64,000 nt of DNA from assembly GCF_000406945.1 (NCBI RefSeq), contig NZ_KE136354.1, forward strand, positions 1,449,207 to 1,513,206, written 5' to 3'. The notes under the pieces are model-generated. The model was not told the origin of the DNA, did not search any database, and saw only the letters and a program-made list of their open reading frames with translations. The position numbers and the translations under genes are program-made. Within the stretch, counting starts at the first letter, position 1. Every line of letters begins with the position of its first letter. This DNA is from Enterococcus dispar ATCC 51266 (GTDB taxonomy: Bacteria > Bacillota > Bacilli > Lactobacillales > Enterococcaceae). This document shows, in pieces, positions 1-11,271 of the stretch.

Positions 1-432
1 TTCGATTTTTTTAAAAATAGACGCTTCGCCTCCAATCATCATACATGCGCCATACTTGGCTCCATTAACACCGCCAGAAGTACCGACATCTAAAAAATGA
101 ATACCTTTTTTCGCTAGAAATTTTGTATTATAAACAGAATCTGTATAATGCGAATTTCCTGCATCAATTACAATACTACCAGGGTTTAAATACTCTGCAG
201 TTTTTTGGATAGTTTCATTTGTAATTTTTCCAGCGGGCAGCATAATCCAAACTAATTGTTGCTCATCTGTTAGTAACGATTGTAGGCTCTCATAGTACGC
301 TCCGCCCCTTTTTTCTAACTCCAAACGTGTCTCTTTAGCAGTATCAAATCCTCTGACTGTATGACCATTGCGCAATAAATTTTCAGCAATTCCCATCCCC
401 ATTTTACCTAATCCGATTACTTTTACTATCAT
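1..432 (-). CDS. 6-phosphogluconate dehydrogenase-like protein, partial (N-terminal 144 residues)
   Basis: The gene starts at 432 behind a clear AGGAGG site and runs off the left edge, so only about half of the protein is present. It opens with a Rossmann dinucleotide-binding motif (GLGKMGMGIAENL) and continues with LPAG, DAGNSHYTDS and DVGTSGG segments, which are typical of the short, roughly 300-residue NAD-dependent 6-phosphogluconate dehydrogenases. The family oxidatively decarboxylates 6-phosphogluconate to ribulose 5-phosphate in the cytosol. A second, complete homologue lies at 20027-20923 in the accessory block. No operon partner is visible; the GH4 gene at 603 is on the same strand but 170 bp upstream. 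Closely related beta-hydroxyacid dehydrogenases cannot be excluded from half a protein. Confidence 0.8.
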   Translation of the reverse strand, partial: MIVKVIGLGKMGMGIAENLLRNGHTVRGFDTAKETRLELEKRGGAYYESLQSLLTDEQQLVWIMLPAGKITNETIQKTAEYLNPGSIVIDAGNSHYTDSVYNTKFLAKKGIHFLDVGTSGGVNGAKYGACMMIGGEASIFKKIE

Positions 433-602
433 TTTTTCCTCCTGTATAGAAAATATCATTTATTTTTCCACTAAAAAACCTGAACCCCAACTTTACTACA
501 TTACTATATTAGGCAATATCAAATTACCAATAACAGTTTTTATGCAGTACATCTAAGTGAGTCCAGGCATGAGTTTTTATTATTTTATTTATCTAGTAGG
601 TA

Positions 603-3544
<2,942 letters not shown>

Positions 3545-3574
3545 ATTTTTAGCTCCTTCTTCTTTGATGTATTC

Positions 3575-3603
3575 AGTATATGGTTAAAGAATCTATAGTT
3601 AAA
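3575..3603 (-). promoter_or_regulatory. Promoter of the alpha-glucoside PTS operon
   Basis: On the minus strand a TATACT -10 (3575-3580) lies 16-17 bp from a weak -35 (TTAACT or TTTAAC, 3597-3603). It is 31 bp upstream of the permease start, with no competing match in the leader. A cre site and a palindrome sit directly upstream. Confidence 0.5.
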
Positions 3604-3604
3604 T

Positions 3605-3619
3605 AGGTAACGCTTACAA
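3605..3619 (-). promoter_or_regulatory. Candidate cre (CcpA) site
   Basis: The minus strand reads TTGTAAGCGTTACCT, a full match to the degenerate cre form WTGNAANCGNWNNCW, just upstream of the -35 of the alpha-glucoside operon. This supports carbon catabolite control. The position upstream of -35 is also used by CcpA-activated promoters, so the sign of regulation is open. Confidence 0.55.
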
Positions 3620-3622
3620 ATT

Positions 3623-3649
3623 AATGTGTTTCAAGAAATGAAACACATT
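3623..3649. promoter_or_regulatory. 11-bp inverted repeat, candidate operator
   Basis: AATGTGTTTCA and TGAAACACATT form a perfect inverted repeat around a 5-bp centre. The TTTCA/TGAAA core resembles RpiR/MurR-family operators, which often control GH4/PTS operons. No regulator gene lies next to it in this window. Confidence 0.45.
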
Positions 3650-3686
3650 TCATAAAGAGCCATTGGGCCTATCATTTATGTTACAC

Positions 3687-3722
3687 CACAAAAAAAGACG
3701 CCAATACAATCATTGGCGTCTT
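3687..3722 (-). terminator. Rho-independent terminator of the secreted hydrolase gene
   Basis: An 11-bp perfect stem (3695-3705 with 3712-3722) and a 6-nt loop, followed on the minus strand by an eight-base T run. It lies 12 bp past the stop of the gene at 3735. Confidence 0.9.
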
Positions 3723-3734
3723 ACTATTTGAAAA

Positions 3735-5063
3735 TTAACGGTGGATATAAGTTAAGCCAGATGCACTTAAAGTTTCAATGTTTGGACCAGTTGGAGATGA
3801 GAAGCCCATACCACCTTGTGAAATTGTAATGGTGTTGTTCGCAGCGTTATAAGATTCTACGTAAGCTACGTGTCCATAAACTGGATCAGCATTCCAACTA
3901 CCTACGCTTTGACCACCGGCAAACACGACAACTGCGCCAGCCGCTGGTGTACCATCTACGCGATAGCCATCAGCTGCAGCAGATGCTCCCCATTGAGCTC
4001 CATTACCCCAGTAAGTACCTACCCAAGGTGCAACTTGTTTTACATACCAAGTACATTGTCCTTGTGCATACATGTTACCTGAGCCAGAATGGTCAACACC
4101 ATTTCCTGAACCACTACCATTGTCAGAGTCATTAGTATCATTATTTGAATTATTGGTATCATTATCATTTGAGTTATTTGTATTGTTTCCTGTATTACTT
4201 GTTTGGTCTTCTTGTGCTGGTTTACTTGTTTCAGTAGAATTTGAATTTGAAGTTGAACCAGTTGTATTACTTACAGGTGTTTTGCTTGTTTCTTGTTGCG
4301 CTTGCGCAGCTAATTTTTCTTGACGAGCTGCTTCTTCAGCGGCTGCTTTTTGTGCAGCTTCTTGTTCTTTACGGATCCGAGCTGCTTGTGCTTCAGCTTC
4401 TGCTTTTTGTTTATTTAATTTGTCTTTATCGCTTTTAGCAGTTGCTTCTTCTGCTGCCAAGTTGGCTTTCAAAACATTCAATTCAGCTTGCTTATTAGCA
4501 ATATCATTTTTTTGTGTTTCTAATTCTTTTTGGGTTGCAGCTAAAGCATTCACTTTTTCTTCGTTTTCTTTAACTTTTGTTTCAACGGCTTGTTTGTCAA
4601 GTTTTTGTTGTGCTACTAAATCATTGTTTGCTTTTACAATGGTTGTCATTGCTTGAACGCGACCAATAGCATCTGATAATGAATCAGATTCAACTACAGC
4701 ATCGATGAAGTTTGTGCTTTGGCCATTGACTTGTACGTCACGGGCTTGCTTTTTAATTGCTTCTTCACGTTTTGCAATTCGCACTTTCAATGTTGCAATC
4801 TTATCTTGTAATTTCATTGTGTCATTATTTAATTTAGCTTGTTTTGCTTCTAAGTTACTTACTTTTTCAGCAACTGCAGCAATTTCAGCTTCTAATGAAC
4901 TAATTTGATTGGATACATCAGCTTGTTGTCCTTTCAAGCTGTTAATTTTTTGATCTTGTGCTTCAATTTTCTCATCAATAGTATCTGCAAAGGCTACATT
5001 ACTTGGTACGGCAGCAAGCGTTAATGAGCAAACTAATAATGCTGATAACAAACTTTTCTTCAC
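3735..5063 (-). CDS. Secreted peptidoglycan hydrolase: SagA/PcsB-type coiled coil with C-terminal CHAP domain
   Basis: 442 residues. A signal peptide ends at about residue 26 (cleavage after AFA). Residues 27-250 are a long Lys/Glu/Gln/Ala-rich coiled coil very like that of enterococcal SagA and streptococcal PcsB. Next comes a low-complexity Asn/Ser/Thr/Asp/Gly linker (about 260-330). A CHAP amidase/endopeptidase domain covers about 331-442, with catalytic Cys337 in GQCTWY and His398 in YGHVAY. It should act outside the cell on peptidoglycan at the septum, where PcsB-type proteins are controlled by FtsEX. E. faecium SagA itself ends in an NlpC/P60 domain, so this is the CHAP-bearing variant. 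Single gene, with its own promoter and terminator. Confidence 0.88.
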   Translation of the reverse strand: MKKSLLSALLVCSLTLAAVPSNVAFADTIDEKIEAQDQKINSLKGQQADVSNQISSLEAEIAAVAEKVSNLEAKQAKLNNDTMKLQDKIATLKVRIAKREEAIKKQARDVQVNGQSTNFIDAVVESDSLSDAIGRVQAMTTIVKANNDLVAQQKLDKQAVETKVKENEEKVNALAATQKELETQKNDIANKQAELNVLKANLAAEEATAKSDKDKLNKQKAEAEAQAARIRKEQEAAQKAAAEEAARQEKLAAQAQQETSKTPVSNTTGSTSNSNSTETSKPAQEDQTSNTGNNTNNSNDNDTNNSNNDTNDSDNGSGSGNGVDHSGSGNMYAQGQCTWYVKQVAPWVGTYWGNGAQWGASAAADGYRVDGTPAAGAVVVFAGGQSVGSWNADPVYGHVAYVESYNAANNTITISQGGMGFSSPTGPNIETLSASGLTYIHR

Positions 5064-5171
5064 GTAAATTTCCTCCGAATGGCGTCTTATTTAATAAATA
5101 ATAATTACAGGTTAAAAACTTAAATTTCTTTTAACGCTAAGAGCAGTTTAACATAGTGATATGTCAAACAA

Positions 5172-5200
5172 ATAATAACTATGTTACAAAATTGTTTCAA
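5172..5200 (-). promoter_or_regulatory. Promoter of the secreted hydrolase with WalR-like box
   Basis: On the minus strand TTGAAA (5195-5200), a 17-bp spacer and TATTAT (5172-5177) form a good sigma-A promoter about 110 bp upstream of the start codon. Overlapping it, the plus strand reads TGTTAC-N5-TGTTTC (5182-5198), matching the WalR consensus TGTWAH-N5-TGTWAH at 11 of 12 positions. WalKR control of PcsB-type hydrolases is well known in related bacteria. Confidence 0.5.
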
Positions 5201-5473
5201 AAGAACCTGTTTTTTTTACATTTATAAAAAAAGTGATTAAATCAACCTTGATCATTGCTTTTTTTATGAAACTTTTTCATTTTTTTGTTCTTTTTAAACA
5301 AATAAAGTTTCTTTTTTATTCAATTACCTAACATTTTTGTCATTTGAAAGTAGAAAAATAATTTTATTTGCCAAGAATATCCTGAATAATTCATAGTTTT
5401 CAAAAACGCTTCAAAAACCTTGTTATAACAGTCTATTTTGTTTCGTTTATTCGCACCCTTTGGGTGTACAAAA

Positions 5474-5529
5474 AGAACCCCAATCTGCTATGGTTAAAGT
5501 GACTAAACCTAACCAAAGAAAGGGGTTCT
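5474..5529 (+). promoter_or_regulatory. Hairpin sequestering the transposase ribosome binding site
   Basis: AGAACCCC (5474-5481) pairs with GGGGTTCT (5522-5529). The right arm contains most of the transposase Shine-Dalgarno sequence (AAAGGGG), four bases before the ATG at 5534. Transcripts entering from outside would fold and hide the site, a common way for IS elements to block expression by read-through. Identical in copies 2 and 3. Confidence 0.5.
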
Positions 5530-5533
5530 CTCA

Positions 5534-6847
5534 ATGGCAACTTTACACGAAAATCGTCTACTTTTCAATTCAAATGTTACAGTATCTCACTCTGGTGGAA
5601 ATTTGTCCTCAGATTCCGGCTTAATATTAGCAAAAGAGTTCATGAACAAATTTGAGTTTAGCCAAATCTTATGTAAAAACATCCAGATTCAAGATGACCG
5701 ACTGTATCATGTTCATGAAAATGAATCTATTCTGGAACAAATCATCTTGCAGTTGATTGCAGGCTATCCTACAGATTCTTCAGCCAATATATTAGCAACG
5801 GATCCTATCTTTCAAGCTGTTTTAAGCAAAAAGCGGTTGGCTTCACAGTCATCCATTTCTCGCTTTTGGGATCGGATGTCAACAGAAAATATCGTCCAAC
5901 TACAAAAGGTTAACCAGATTTTGATTGATAAAGCACGTACGATTCGAAATACGAACGAAATGATTTTCGATTTAGATTCTACTCACAGTGATACCTTTGG
6001 AAACCAAGAAATGACCGATTATAATGCGCATTACCAGACAACCGGTTATCATCCACTCGTTGCCTTTGATGGTCTTACCGGAGACTTTCTTAAAGCAGAA
6101 CTTCGTTCTGGAAATGTCTACACCTCAAAAGGCGTCGCAGCATTTACTCGTCCATTATTTGAGCATTATCACTCTGTGACACCAGTAAGCACTATTATGG
6201 TACGTGCAGATAGTGGATTCGCAATGCCTGATTTGTATGAACTTTGTGAAGAGTACGATAGTTTGTATACTATCCGTTTGAAATCCAATCGTAATCTGTA
6301 CAGAATCGCTGAGCAATTCGTTACCATTAAGGATCATCACGATTGGAGTAAGAAAGAAGTTCATTACTATAACGCCACTTATCAAGCAAAGTCGTGGGGA
6401 AAATCCAGAAGGATCTGCATAAAATCAACCAGAGAAGCTAGTGAATTGCTTTTTAGACATGAATTCATCATTACCAATTTTTCAAAAGACGTCTCTCCAG
6501 AAATGGTTTTCCAAACGTATTCAAAAAGAGGAACGATGGAAAATTACATTAAGGAAGCAAAAAACGGCTTTTACTTGGATAAAACAGATAGCCCACGTTT
6601 TATAGAAAATCATGCTCGTATGATCGTAAGCCTATTGGCTTACAATATCGTGAACTTCATGCGAACATTGTGTTTTACCAATGAAACGAAAGGGTATCAG
6701 GTTTCTACTATTCGCTTATTTCTCTTTAAAATTGCTGGAAAGATAGTTCATTCCGGAAGAAGACAATACTTGAAATTAAGTAGTTACCATGTTTACCAGA
6801 AGTTATTTTATCGGATTCTACAAAACATTCAGGTACTGCAGTGTTAG
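5534..6847 (+). CDS. IS1380-family transposase, copy 1
   Basis: 437 residues, full length for the family. DDE-type catalytic segments are visible: FDLDSTHSD (about residue 148), VRADSGFAMPD (about 224) and GTMENYIKEAKNGFYLDK (about 336). It cuts and joins the element at its CCTGAATAATTCATA ends in the cytosol. It carries Phe in LVAFDG where copies 2 and 3 have Leu. The reading frame is intact and preceded by AAAGGGG partly hidden in a hairpin. The 205 bp after the stop hold no gene and end in the right inverted repeat. Confidence 0.95.
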   Translation: MATLHENRLLFNSNVTVSHSGGNLSSDSGLILAKEFMNKFEFSQILCKNIQIQDDRLYHVHENESILEQIILQLIAGYPTDSSANILATDPIFQAVLSKKRLASQSSISRFWDRMSTENIVQLQKVNQILIDKARTIRNTNEMIFDLDSTHSDTFGNQEMTDYNAHYQTTGYHPLVAFDGLTGDFLKAELRSGNVYTSKGVAAFTRPLFEHYHSVTPVSTIMVRADSGFAMPDLYELCEEYDSLYTIRLKSNRNLYRIAEQFVTIKDHHDWSKKEVHYYNATYQAKSWGKSRRICIKSTREASELLFRHEFIITNFSKDVSPEMVFQTYSKRGTMENYIKEAKNGFYLDKTDSPRFIENHARMIVSLLAYNIVNFMRTLCFTNETKGYQVSTIRLFLFKIAGKIVHSGRRQYLKLSSYHVYQKLFYRILQNIQVLQC

Positions 6848-7199
6848 TTGCGTTTATTGCGCCATTCAAAAAAATTCGTTAACCATTCGATAGGATGAGT
6901 GCGCCCAAAATGAGGTCTTTCTTGAACTTAATCAGTTAGCAAAAATAAATTAAACCCTTTAGAAAAATATTTTTGAGAAAAAGAACCATTGAGCATAAAA
7001 CTAAACAGATAATTATAAAATTTGGTAGTTTATAAAAAGTATGAATTATTCAGGCTTATATTTAAAAGTTAAGGAAAAAAGATGAAAAGCACAAAGAACC
7101 ATTTACGTTTCTAGCGAGAAAGTAGTCACTAGGATAAGGACTGATAACGTAATCCGGATATCAATCAACCACAAGTTTATAAAGAAGGAGAAGATTTTA

Positions 7200-7553
7200 T
7201 TGAACCAAGCTCACTACGGTTTCAACGATTTAAATGAACAAACTGACTACACCTGCCCAACTGAAGCATTAGCAAACTTGTTGGGTAAAAAATGGATTCC
7301 GCAAATTATCGAACTTTTGAACCAACAGGATATGCGCTTTGGCCAATTGCATCAAGCGATGGATGGGAGCACACCTAAAATGATCAAACAACAACTGACA
7401 CTTCTGGAACAAAATAAGATAGTGGGAAATGAGAAAGTAACAGAAAATAATATGCTGCAGTCCACTTACCATTTAACCGCCAAGGGCAAAAAATTAGCAG
7501 TAATAGTTGAGCAAATGAAAATGTGGGGACAAAGAGAACTGGTTTGTCCTTAA
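7200..7553 (+). CDS. HxlR-family (DUF24) transcriptional regulator
   Basis: 117 residues starting with TTG behind AAGGAG. It is a winged-helix protein of the HxlR/YodB type: the single conserved N-terminal cysteine (Cys19 in YTCPTE), the LGKKWIPQII helix and the KMIKQQLTLLE recognition region are all present. In this family that Cys senses disulfide stress, quinones or hypochlorous-type oxidants. A second Cys sits near the C-terminus (ELVCP), which could allow an intersubunit disulfide. It converges on the flavin disulfide reductase at 7596-8924 and shares its terminator; the pairing suggests an oxidant-response unit, though convergent genes need not be regulator and target. The 145 bp between the IS end and this gene hold nothing else I recognise. 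Confidence 0.85.
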   Translation: MNQAHYGFNDLNEQTDYTCPTEALANLLGKKWIPQIIELLNQQDMRFGQLHQAMDGSTPKMIKQQLTLLEQNKIVGNEKVTENNMLQSTYHLTAKGKKLAVIVEQMKMWGQRELVCP

Positions 7554-7558
7554 TGAAA

Positions 7559-7590
7559 AAAGGAGATGAGCAACTAGACTCATCTCCTTT
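7559..7590. terminator. Bidirectional terminator between convergent genes
   Basis: A perfect 12-bp stem (7559-7570 with 7579-7590) with an 8-nt loop, an A run on the left and a T run on the right. It serves both the HxlR gene and the reductase gene. Confidence 0.9.
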
Positions 7591-7595
7591 ATCAT

Positions 7596-8924
7596 TTATT
7601 TCAAGACATCATTCAAAGCTTCCGCCATTGTAGGGTGGGTAAATATTTGATCTCTCAACACTTTATAAGAGATGCCTGCCTTCATGGCTAATGAAATGAT
7701 ATTAATGGTTTCATGGGACTCGATGCCATATAGAGAAGCGCCTAAAATATTCTCGGTTTCTGTGTCCACGATAATTTTATACATGCCACGTGCATCTTCT
7801 GCTACTTGTGCTTTTGGAATCGCGGCAACGGGTTGTTTGAACACTTGATACTTAAAACCTTCTGCCTGCACTTGCCGTTCTGTAAGTCCCACATTGGATA
7901 GTGGCGGAGTTAAGAAAACTGTATAAGGAACTACAGCCCGGTCATTAGTCGATCGGCTGCCATCTCCGAATAATTGATCTGCAATGATACGGTAATCATC
8001 CAACGAGATATAGGTGAACTGCAGTCCGCCTTTTACATCCCCGATGGCCCAGATATTCTCAGTGGTTGTCTGCAATTTTTCATCAACCATAACAGCCCCA
8101 TTCGGCGACACTTCAATAGAAGTATTTTCTAAACCCAAACCTTCTGTGTTTGGCTTCCGGCCCGTTGCAACTAACACCATATCGGCTTCAATCACTTTGG
8201 TTTCGTTGTTTCCATAGTGGATTTCAACAGCCTCTGGATTCTCTACGACTTTAACCAACTGCTGATCCAACTCAAATTTTATACCTTGATTGCCCATGTC
8301 CTCATAAATCATAGCTGCAATATCCTCGTCTTCTCGAGGAATAAATTCTGCACGGCCATCAATCACCGTAACTTCCGAACCAAAATTCGCAAACATTGAA
8401 GCGTATTCCAGTCCAATATAGCCTGCTCCAATGATGACCAACCGATCAGGGCGTCGATCCAAGGACATGATTTCTTTAGAAGTAACCACGCGCTTCCCTA
8501 AAGTAAGCCCATCAATCGAAGGGATAATTGATGTGGCGCCGGTATTGATAAAAATTCTTTCCGCTTTGATTGTCCGTTCTGATCCATCCATCATATTGAC
8601 CAGCAGCTCATGGTCATTTAAAAAGGAAGCTTTTCCTGTCCAGACGGTAGCCGATTCTTCATCCTGAAGCATATGATAGTTTTTGTCTCTTAGTTTTTCT
8701 ATCAAGACATCTTTCTTCAGGACAGCCTGCTCAAAAGCTTCTCCTTTTTCGCCTTGAAGAATCAAAAATTTGGAGGGAATGCAGCCCACGTTGATACAGG
8801 TTCCTCCGTACATTTGGTCGGACTCTTCAATGATCAGTACCTCTTCATTATGCTTGGCTAACAGCTTCGCCAGTGTTTTACCGCCCTTTCCAAACCCGAT
8901 AATCACATTTTTATAAGCTTCCAT
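7596..8924 (-). CDS. FAD-dependent pyridine nucleotide-disulfide reductase, RclA/hypothiocyanous-acid-reductase type
   Basis: 442 residues with the full class-I disulfide reductase layout: FAD-binding N-terminus (VIIGFGKGGKTLAK), redox-active Cys43/Cys48 in GGTCINVGCIPSK, a NAD(P)H-binding GAGYIGLEYA motif in the middle, a second FAD contact (WAIGDVKGG), and the C-terminal dimer-interface motif FTHPTMAEAL with the His/Glu pair. Length and the short pre-Cys region fit the RclA/MerA-like branch, members of which reduce hypothiocyanous acid or protect against hypochlorous acid. Mercuric reductase is less likely because there is no vicinal Cys pair at the C-terminus. Start chosen at the ATG behind AGGAGG. 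Confidence 0.82.
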   Translation of the reverse strand: MEAYKNVIIGFGKGGKTLAKLLAKHNEEVLIIEESDQMYGGTCINVGCIPSKFLILQGEKGEAFEQAVLKKDVLIEKLRDKNYHMLQDEESATVWTGKASFLNDHELLVNMMDGSERTIKAERIFINTGATSIIPSIDGLTLGKRVVTSKEIMSLDRRPDRLVIIGAGYIGLEYASMFANFGSEVTVIDGRAEFIPREDEDIAAMIYEDMGNQGIKFELDQQLVKVVENPEAVEIHYGNNETKVIEADMVLVATGRKPNTEGLGLENTSIEVSPNGAVMVDEKLQTTTENIWAIGDVKGGLQFTYISLDDYRIIADQLFGDGSRSTNDRAVVPYTVFLTPPLSNVGLTERQVQAEGFKYQVFKQPVAAIPKAQVAEDARGMYKIIVDTETENILGASLYGIESHETINIISLAMKAGISYKVLRDQIFTHPTMAEALNDVLK

Positions 8925-9014
8925 CTGAATCCTCCTTTAACGATTTGTGCTATATAAAGTATACCAATAATTTCCAAAAGCTAACAATTAGGTACTTTGA
9001 AGTAACCGGGTAGG

Positions 9015-9203
9015 GTGAATTTTGATGGTTCGGGATTATATACTACTAGGTATTTGAACGTAGAAGACATCCATGAAATGAATGGAGTTTATTTATGGAA
9101 TACACAATTAAAAGCTAGTATAACGATGACAGAGAAGGAACTTGATAGGATAGTTGACACTGCTGTAAATGAGCTTACTAGGTACTACAATATTGTAAAT
9201 TAG
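9015..9203 (+). other. Short open frame, possible remnant (62 codons)
   Basis: A GTG-started frame with no ribosome binding site, encoding a segment like ASITMTEKELDRIVDTAV. It lies between the reductase promoter region and the nuclease gene, and a further protein-like stretch (PTSFKKSFAKDVKSV) follows before a stop at about 9253. This reads like debris of a larger toxin-type gene rather than a functional gene. I do not recognise the family. Confidence 0.25.
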
Positions 9204-9230
9204 TATCTCCCACATCATTTAAAAAGTCGT

Positions 9231-9953
9231 TTGCTAAGGATGTTAAATCAGTATGAAAAAAGACTTATTAGAGTTGATAGCGGGTTTGGTGAAAGGGAAT
9301 ATTGGGCCTATACAAACGAATATTGGCAATTGGTTCGGGTTGCTGCCGCAGAAATCATTTTGCAAAATACTGCCACTGAACCAGTGAATTATGACGGACG
9401 CTATTATGATGATGAAGCAAAAGTTCCGGTTACAGAGAACGCAAATCTTGATCAAGGGCATGTCATTGCCGATTCCTTAGGAGGAGTGGCCAATGCTTAT
9501 AATATTACGCCACAAGACAGTGTGCTGAATCGTCACGGGGACCAGGCTTATATGGAACGAAACATTGTACAAGCAGGTGGGGCCACTAATTTTGAGGCGA
9601 TCATTACCTACCCAGATACAACTACACAAGTTCCGAGTCATTATAGGTACACGTATACGATTAATGGGTATCAAGTAGTAGATGAGTTTCAAAATATTAA
9701 CCCGGATGAATATAATGCAGCACAAGGATTAACAGGAGAGGGCAGCTCGCCTTCTGACGGCTCCGGAACAGCAGCATTCGCTGCGCCCACCGAGACTGCT
9801 GGAGGAGATGTATCTGCTGTAGATACGAACGGAAACGGACAAGTCACAATCCAAGAAGCAAAAAACGCGGGATATGCTATGCCCATTTATAGTGATCATT
9901 GGTTGTATCAGTACATGGATGACCGAGATGGGGATGGGCAAGTCGGAGAATAG
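9231..9953 (+). CDS. DNA/RNA non-specific endonuclease-type protein with C-terminal Ca-binding-like repeats
   Basis: 240 residues. The core (about 50-170) matches the beta-beta-alpha-metal nuclease family: NLDQGHVIADSLGG, with His77 as the expected general base in a DQGH variant of the usual DRGH, then NITPQDSVLNRHGDQAYME carrying the metal-binding Asn and Glu. The C-terminus has two EF-hand-like loops, DTNGNGQVTIQE and DRDGDGQVGE. Such nucleases are normally secreted or are toxin domains. No signal peptide is present in this frame, but a different frame starting at 9253 encodes MKKDLLELIAGLVKG-like sequence, so the true N-terminus may have been lost to a frameshift. Start therefore uncertain. 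A terminator follows. Confidence 0.65.
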   Translation: MLRMLNQYEKRLIRVDSGFGEREYWAYTNEYWQLVRVAAAEIILQNTATEPVNYDGRYYDDEAKVPVTENANLDQGHVIADSLGGVANAYNITPQDSVLNRHGDQAYMERNIVQAGGATNFEAIITYPDTTTQVPSHYRYTYTINGYQVVDEFQNINPDEYNAAQGLTGEGSSPSDGSGTAAFAAPTETAGGDVSAVDTNGNGQVTIQEAKNAGYAMPIYSDHWLYQYMDDRDGDGQVGE

Positions 9954-9983
9954 CTATCTTAATAAGTACAGGTTCATAAAATC

Positions 9984-10030
9984 AACTCCCTTTGAAACAT
10001 CTCATTCAGGTGATTCAAAGGGAGTTTTTG
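9984..10030 (+). terminator. Rho-independent terminator of the nuclease gene
   Basis: A 12-bp stem (9984-9995 with 10015-10026) followed by a T run. About 30 bp past the nuclease stop. Confidence 0.85.
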
Positions 10031-10258
10031 TTATAAAAACCCACTGATATCAAGGTTTACAGCCATTCTCGTTACACAATCCGGGAATGCAGGATAAAAA
10101 TAGGAAGAACCAGGCCGTAATAGGTTACATTATGATTTTTGAATTTTGAAAATACAAAAAGCCAGATATTTCTATCCGACTTTTCTAGCAAATTCAGAAT
10201 GGTTTCACTCATTTGTTTCTATTCTGAAGAAACCGTATAAAAATGCATGAATTCTGTT

Positions 10259-10465
10259 TTATAAAAAAAATCTAATAGTGTAGTTAAGATTTTTTTTTAT
10301 TGAATATATAAGCAGCCAACAAACCGTGTATATTAGAATACCAATAATAGTTATTGAAAAATTATTATTGGTCGACAAAGAATTTTTGCTTAAAATAATT
10401 AGAATGAAAATAATGACTTTCAAGATGCTTTCTTCCCAAGATGATATTAAGTTTTTTTTTTTCAT
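10259..10465 (-). CDS. Small two-helix membrane protein (candidate immunity partner)
   Basis: 68 residues, strongly hydrophobic apart from the Lys-rich N-terminus, with two likely membrane helices (about 15-27 and 38-55). A strong AGGAGG site is followed by two ATGs in different frames (10469 and 10465), just before a run of 11 A. The 10465 frame is the long one; the other ends after about 34 codons, so slippage on the A run could switch frames. It lies 32 bp downstream of the secreted-protein gene at 10498 on the same strand, the usual position of an immunity gene next to a bacteriocin gene. That role is an inference from position and topology only. Confidence 0.45.
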   Translation of the reverse strand: MKKKNLISSWEESILKVIIFILIILSKNSLSTNNNFSITIIGILIYTVCWLLIYSIKKNLNYTIRFFL

Positions 10466-10497
10466 TCATTAATTCCCTCCTACATTTAACTCTTATA

Positions 10498-11271
10498 TTA
10501 ATAATAATAGACTATTTTTTGCCCTATTAAGTTTGTTCTGCTACTATTTGAGTATTGCTTTATAGTAACCCTTTCGCCCATTATAGTAGGGACAGGAGTA
10601 GAATAATCAAAAATCCTATACACATCTTCAGAATTATATACATAGGTTAGGTTCATAGAGTAGGCCATAGCTGCAACTTCGATTAAGTAAGCTGATATTT
10701 GCGCATATACATGTGGAACATAACCAAGTGACTTTGAAATTGCGAGTGCTATTGCTCCCACAGTCAATCCTTTTGCATAGGTACTTGTTTTAAATGTCTT
10801 TAAGTATTCCCAATTGCTATCCATAAAAGGGGTAACTCGGTTATCCGCTGATCGTTTTCCAGTATCTTTTTCAACTTCTCCCAACTCAATATTTTGACTA
10901 AATTCCTCACCATAAAAAATTCCCTCTTGATATAAGGAGTTGTCTATTAGCTCTGTTTTAATTATGGACACTGTTATGGGAGTGTCAGACTCTTTTATTT
11001 CATAGGTAGTGGTTTCCACTTTCCCAGATTTAAAGTCAATTTTCTCAATTGTTTGATAGTTCATATTATCTTTTGAATAGTTATAAACTATTTCTGTAGT
11101 ACTTTGTCTTACAAATTCGAAATTCGTTATACTTTCATTAGTTTCTTCAAAAGTATTTGCCACACTTTCTAAATTATTTTGAGCAGCAGATACTGTAGTA
11201 GATGTGGTTAAAATTGGTGAAGCGACTAATGTAACTATAAAACCTATAGTTATAAATTTTGATAATTTCAT
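10498..11271 (-). CDS. Secreted protein, possibly geobacillin-26-like
   Basis: 257 residues from the ATG at 11271, chosen because GGAGGG sits 8 bp upstream; an upstream in-frame ATG at 11286 has no site. An N-terminal signal peptide ends around VSAAQNN. A beta-rich, acidic region follows (to about 140). The C-terminal part has an Ala/Gly-rich amphipathic stretch (KGLTVGAIALAISKSLGYV) and a Tyr-rich tail ending KIVYYY. The layout reminds me of the geobacillin-26 family of large heat-labile bacteriocins, but I can show no signature motif, so this stays tentative. A perfect cre site lies 146 bp upstream and a tiny membrane protein follows in the same orientation. Confidence 0.5.
   Translation of the reverse strand: MKLSKFITIGFIVTLVASPILTTSTTVSAAQNNLESVANTFEETNESITNFEFVRQSTTEIVYNYSKDNMNYQTIEKIDFKSGKVETTTYEIKESDTPITVSIIKTELIDNSLYQEGIFYGEEFSQNIELGEVEKDTGKRSADNRVTPFMDSNWEYLKTFKTSTYAKGLTVGAIALAISKSLGYVPHVYAQISAYLIEVAAMAYSMNLTYVYNSEDVYRIFDYSTPVPTIMGERVTIKQYSNSSRTNLIGQKIVYYY

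Larger units (their letters stand above)
5381..7054 (+). mobile_element. IS1380-family element, copy 1 (1674 bp)
   Basis: The ends are CCTGAATAATTCATA (5381-5395) and its inverted complement ending TTCAGG at 7054. One transposase gene lies between them. Copies 2 (24195-25868) and 3 (40224-41897) have the same length and the same plus orientation; the only difference I found is T at 6067 versus A in the other two. Left flank AATAT and right flank CTTAT do not form a target-site duplication, but AATAT recurs directly after copy 3. Confidence 0.95.

Noticed and set aside
5376-7059. Copy 1 considered as a simple insertion with its own target duplication
   Set aside because: Flanks AATAT and CTTAT do not match in any 4- or 5-bp register.
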